Origin: Lottia gigantea
Lineage: Eukaryota; Mollusca; Gastropoda; Lottiidae
Assembly: GCF_000327385.1 (NCBI RefSeq)
Contig: NW_008709715.1
Location: 2,477,975 to 2,541,974, forward strand
Length of the DNA stretch: 64,000 nt
Direction of reading: 5' to 3'
The notes under the pieces: generated by a model
The model's database searches: none
Told to the model about the DNA's origin: nothing
What the model saw: the letters and a program-made list of their open reading frames with translations, nothing else
In this document: piece after piece, positions 61,901-64,000 of the stretch
Position numbering within the stretch: position 1 is the first letter of the stretch
How the letters are laid out: the number at the start of each line of letters is the position of its first letter
Made by a program: the position numbers and the translations under genes

Positions 61901-64000
61901 GGTATTAAAATCACCAAAGTAATTAGGATTTCTAAATCAGTGACCTAAGTGATATCAAAAATGGCAACAACACAACAAAGCACTACATTTTGCATATCTC
62001 AAGAATAATGAACTATTTCATTCAAACTCACAGTTGTCACATATAACTTATCTTGTTTGGAGGATTTTGTTTAACTTTAATTTGCTCATTTTACAGAATA
62101 TAGCTAATCTGAATAAAGATATGGCTCATATGGAAACAGCTGTACAGGAAAGGATGGGATATCTACAAAGATATAAGGTAACAAATATTTCTACTACGTA
62201 ATGTACCATATCCAGATATAATAAGAACCTTGTAAGAATTTGCCCCATTCCACACTACATGGCATTGAAATATCTTGATATATGTAGTATACTTTATTAT
62301 TATAGGATATGGCAACATTTAAAATCAGTGGACTACAGAAGGCTTTAGATGATTCTGTACCTTCTAGTGATTTAGATAAAGTTAATAAACAATATCATGA
62401 AATAACAGAAAAATACAGAGATATGTTAGAGAAGGGCAATACATTAGTTAATAAAGCTGAAGCTGTTATTGGTTTAGAGGTAAATATAACTGGAATATCA
62501 ACTTACTTATTGATGATGAATTCTTACATAAAGTACCACTTATCATTCATACTAAACCATCCTCTGTTCTCTATTAGCCAAAGAAAATATTGGAAATAGC
62601 TGAAACCTCTTAAAATTTTGAAATAATCTCTACTAGAATGTAGTCAAAATCTAGGAGTTTCTGTGAGGGAAGTTTCTTTGATCTACAGGCCTGAACATTT
62701 ATCCATTTGATTGCTACTCAATACATGTATTAGCTTAGACTCTGTCTGTAAATAGTTTTAGTTCATTAATAAAGAATTTGAATTTCATTTTTTTAGAATG
62801 AAGTACAAAGACTAACAGAAACTAATGAAGAAATTAAGAACACCATGGCTATAGAGAAAGAAAAACTTCATGCTCTAGAAGCAGCTATGGAGGAACTTCA
62901 TAGGAGAGGTTTGTATTGTTTGTTTAAATATTGATATACCAGTATGAAATTATGGTTATCGACTGGTTTGAAAATCATGTTGTATGAATGCAAGATTTTC
63001 ATTTATATTGGAACATTGTGGAAATATGCAATAGTTTTTGAAGAGAGGTTTTTTTAAATTCTATGATTTTCACTTCAGGAGTGACAGATGGAAAAGAAGT
63101 ACATGTTACAGATGCTGATATTATCTCTATATCAAAGAAAATAACAATGTTAGAAATGAAGGAATTAAATGAACGACAGAGAGCCGAACATGCTGTGAGA
63201 ATGTATGAACAACAGAAATCTATATTACATGATCTAGAAAATAGAAACAAGACTTTAGAAGATAAATTTGCTGATGTAAGTTTTTCAGCTTTGTTGAGTT
63301 AACTACATACGAAAGTTTATGAAAAACAGTAGAAATTAAAAGTTCTTTGCATTTTCTCAATTCACAATCACAGCAGGTTTATGTAATTCTATCAAAAGTA
63401 GGATAGAAATAAGTTGGAGAGATGTGGTTGCCTGACAAATTCTTGTTTGAAATGAAAGACCTGAATGAAGATTGTGTCTTAATAACAATACTATGCGATA
63501 ATATTATTTATTGTTGTAGACAACTAAGATGAATCTAGAGATGCAGAAGATAGAAAGAGATTTAAGAGATGAATTAGCCAGTAAGTTAATCGTTATATTC
63601 TCCACTATTTACTGTGATAATGCATATTCATGATGTCTTGTGATTACAACTGACCAATTACTAGGTTGGTTTTGTTAATGTGAACACGATATTACAATAG
63701 GCCTTTTCCTCGTTCAATCCAAAAGAATAAATATTTTTATTATTATAGACAGTGTATTGAAATCAGTAAGTGATGCTGATAGAAAGAAGATCGATCAATT
63801 TGAAGAAACAGTAGTTATCTTACAACAAGAAATCTCAAAATTAAAAGAAATATCAGAAGTAGCAGGATCACAGGTTAAAACATTAGAAATGCAGAATATA
63901 TCACGAGAGAAAGAAATGACTTCATTAAGACAACAGTTATTAGATTTCCAGATGCAGAGTGATGAAAAGACCATTATAGGTATTTTATTGATCTGAAACT
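52993..64000 (+). CDS. CEP290: CEP290 homologue, N-terminal half (partial, runs off window end)
   Basis: Coiled-coil protein of the ciliary transition zone that links microtubules to membrane and gates entry into the cilium. 29 exons: 52993-53085, 53347-53488, 53671-53726, 54091-54255, 54475-54528, 54898-55050, 55205-55318, 55631-55699, 56061-56150, 56524-56646, 56945-57062, 57179-57357, 57705-57775, 58088-58280, 58536-58609, 58777-58921, 59365-59530, 59749-59804, 60130-60294, 60627-60776, 61026-61151, 61293-61385, 61639-61788, 62097-62177, 62306-62479, 62797-62908, 63079-63275, 63520-63580, 63749-63979. They encode 1200 codons plus one base without a phase break. Collinear matches to human CEP290 include RKFAV-(M/I)RHQQ, KITVLxVNEK, GRNEELRxELRESR, DIxSISKKITMLEMKELNER, ERQRAEH, and at the end QLLDxQxQSDEK. 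The start MPPLAWDKIMTVEPSSL matches human MPPNINWKEIMKVDPDDL. The second half lies beyond the window. Confidence 0.97.

Noticed and set aside
1-64000. Search for LINE, LTR-type, Polinton or DNA-transposon coding regions
   Set aside because: No reverse transcriptase, integrase, transposase, capsid or envelope motif seen in any listed frame; only non-autonomous repeats are supported.

Overview
This is an animal nuclear genome window. It is AT-rich, genes have many short exons with GT/AG introns, and several gene products can be named from spliced translation. The arginine kinase (no creatine kinase), the DEG/ENaC channel and the dispersed repeat ending in GACGGAC runs and 'atgtgggc(g/t)tataaaa' all point to a lophotrochozoan, most likely a mollusc. 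A limpet-like gastropod is a guess. I see no bacterial genes, CRISPR arrays, tRNA or rRNA genes, and no retroelement or virus-like coding region.

Layout. 1-1462 (-): 5' part of the CEP164 centriolar appendage gene, including its WW domain. About 1 kb away on the other strand, 2497-7749 (+) is a complete 15-exon gene that I identify as a SIX6OS1 (C14orf39) homologue, a synaptonemal-complex central-element protein. 8734-13418 (+): a small five-exon gene for a predicted type I membrane protein (signal peptide, one EGF-like module, one FN3 domain, TM, short tail). 13.4-25.2 kb is gene-poor and repeat-rich: a 33-bp minisatellite (14.7-16.1 kb), two copies of a dispersed mollusc-type repeat, and a 26-bp AT-rich tandem array with higher-order periods (23.5-25.1 kb). 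25217-31917 (+): a complete 12-exon DEG/ENaC cation channel. 33513-36078 (-): a complete six-exon arginine kinase, convergent to the channel. At 39073-39238 (-) lies a second, divergent copy of its first coding exon with its own TATA box, so the gene probably has two alternative promoters. 39.2-46.3 kb: nothing coding that I can support. 46340-51537 (-): a seven-exon gene for a 173-residue protein that I cannot name. 52993-63979 (+, running off the window): 29 exons of CEP290, covering about the N-terminal half.

Exon models were made by reading splice sites and requiring reading phase to be kept across every junction. Phase closes exactly for all complete genes: 686 aa for SIX6OS1 with one exon chosen by phase, 207 for the membrane protein, 591 for the channel, 356 (or 358) for arginine kinase and 173 for the unknown gene. 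CEP290 gives 1200 codons plus one base. Two genes (CEP164, CEP290) are ciliary; they are probably neighbours by chance. The most interesting items are the paired first exons of arginine kinase, the invertebrate SIX6OS1 gene, the unnamed 173-aa gene, and the missing His-Gly motif in the channel.
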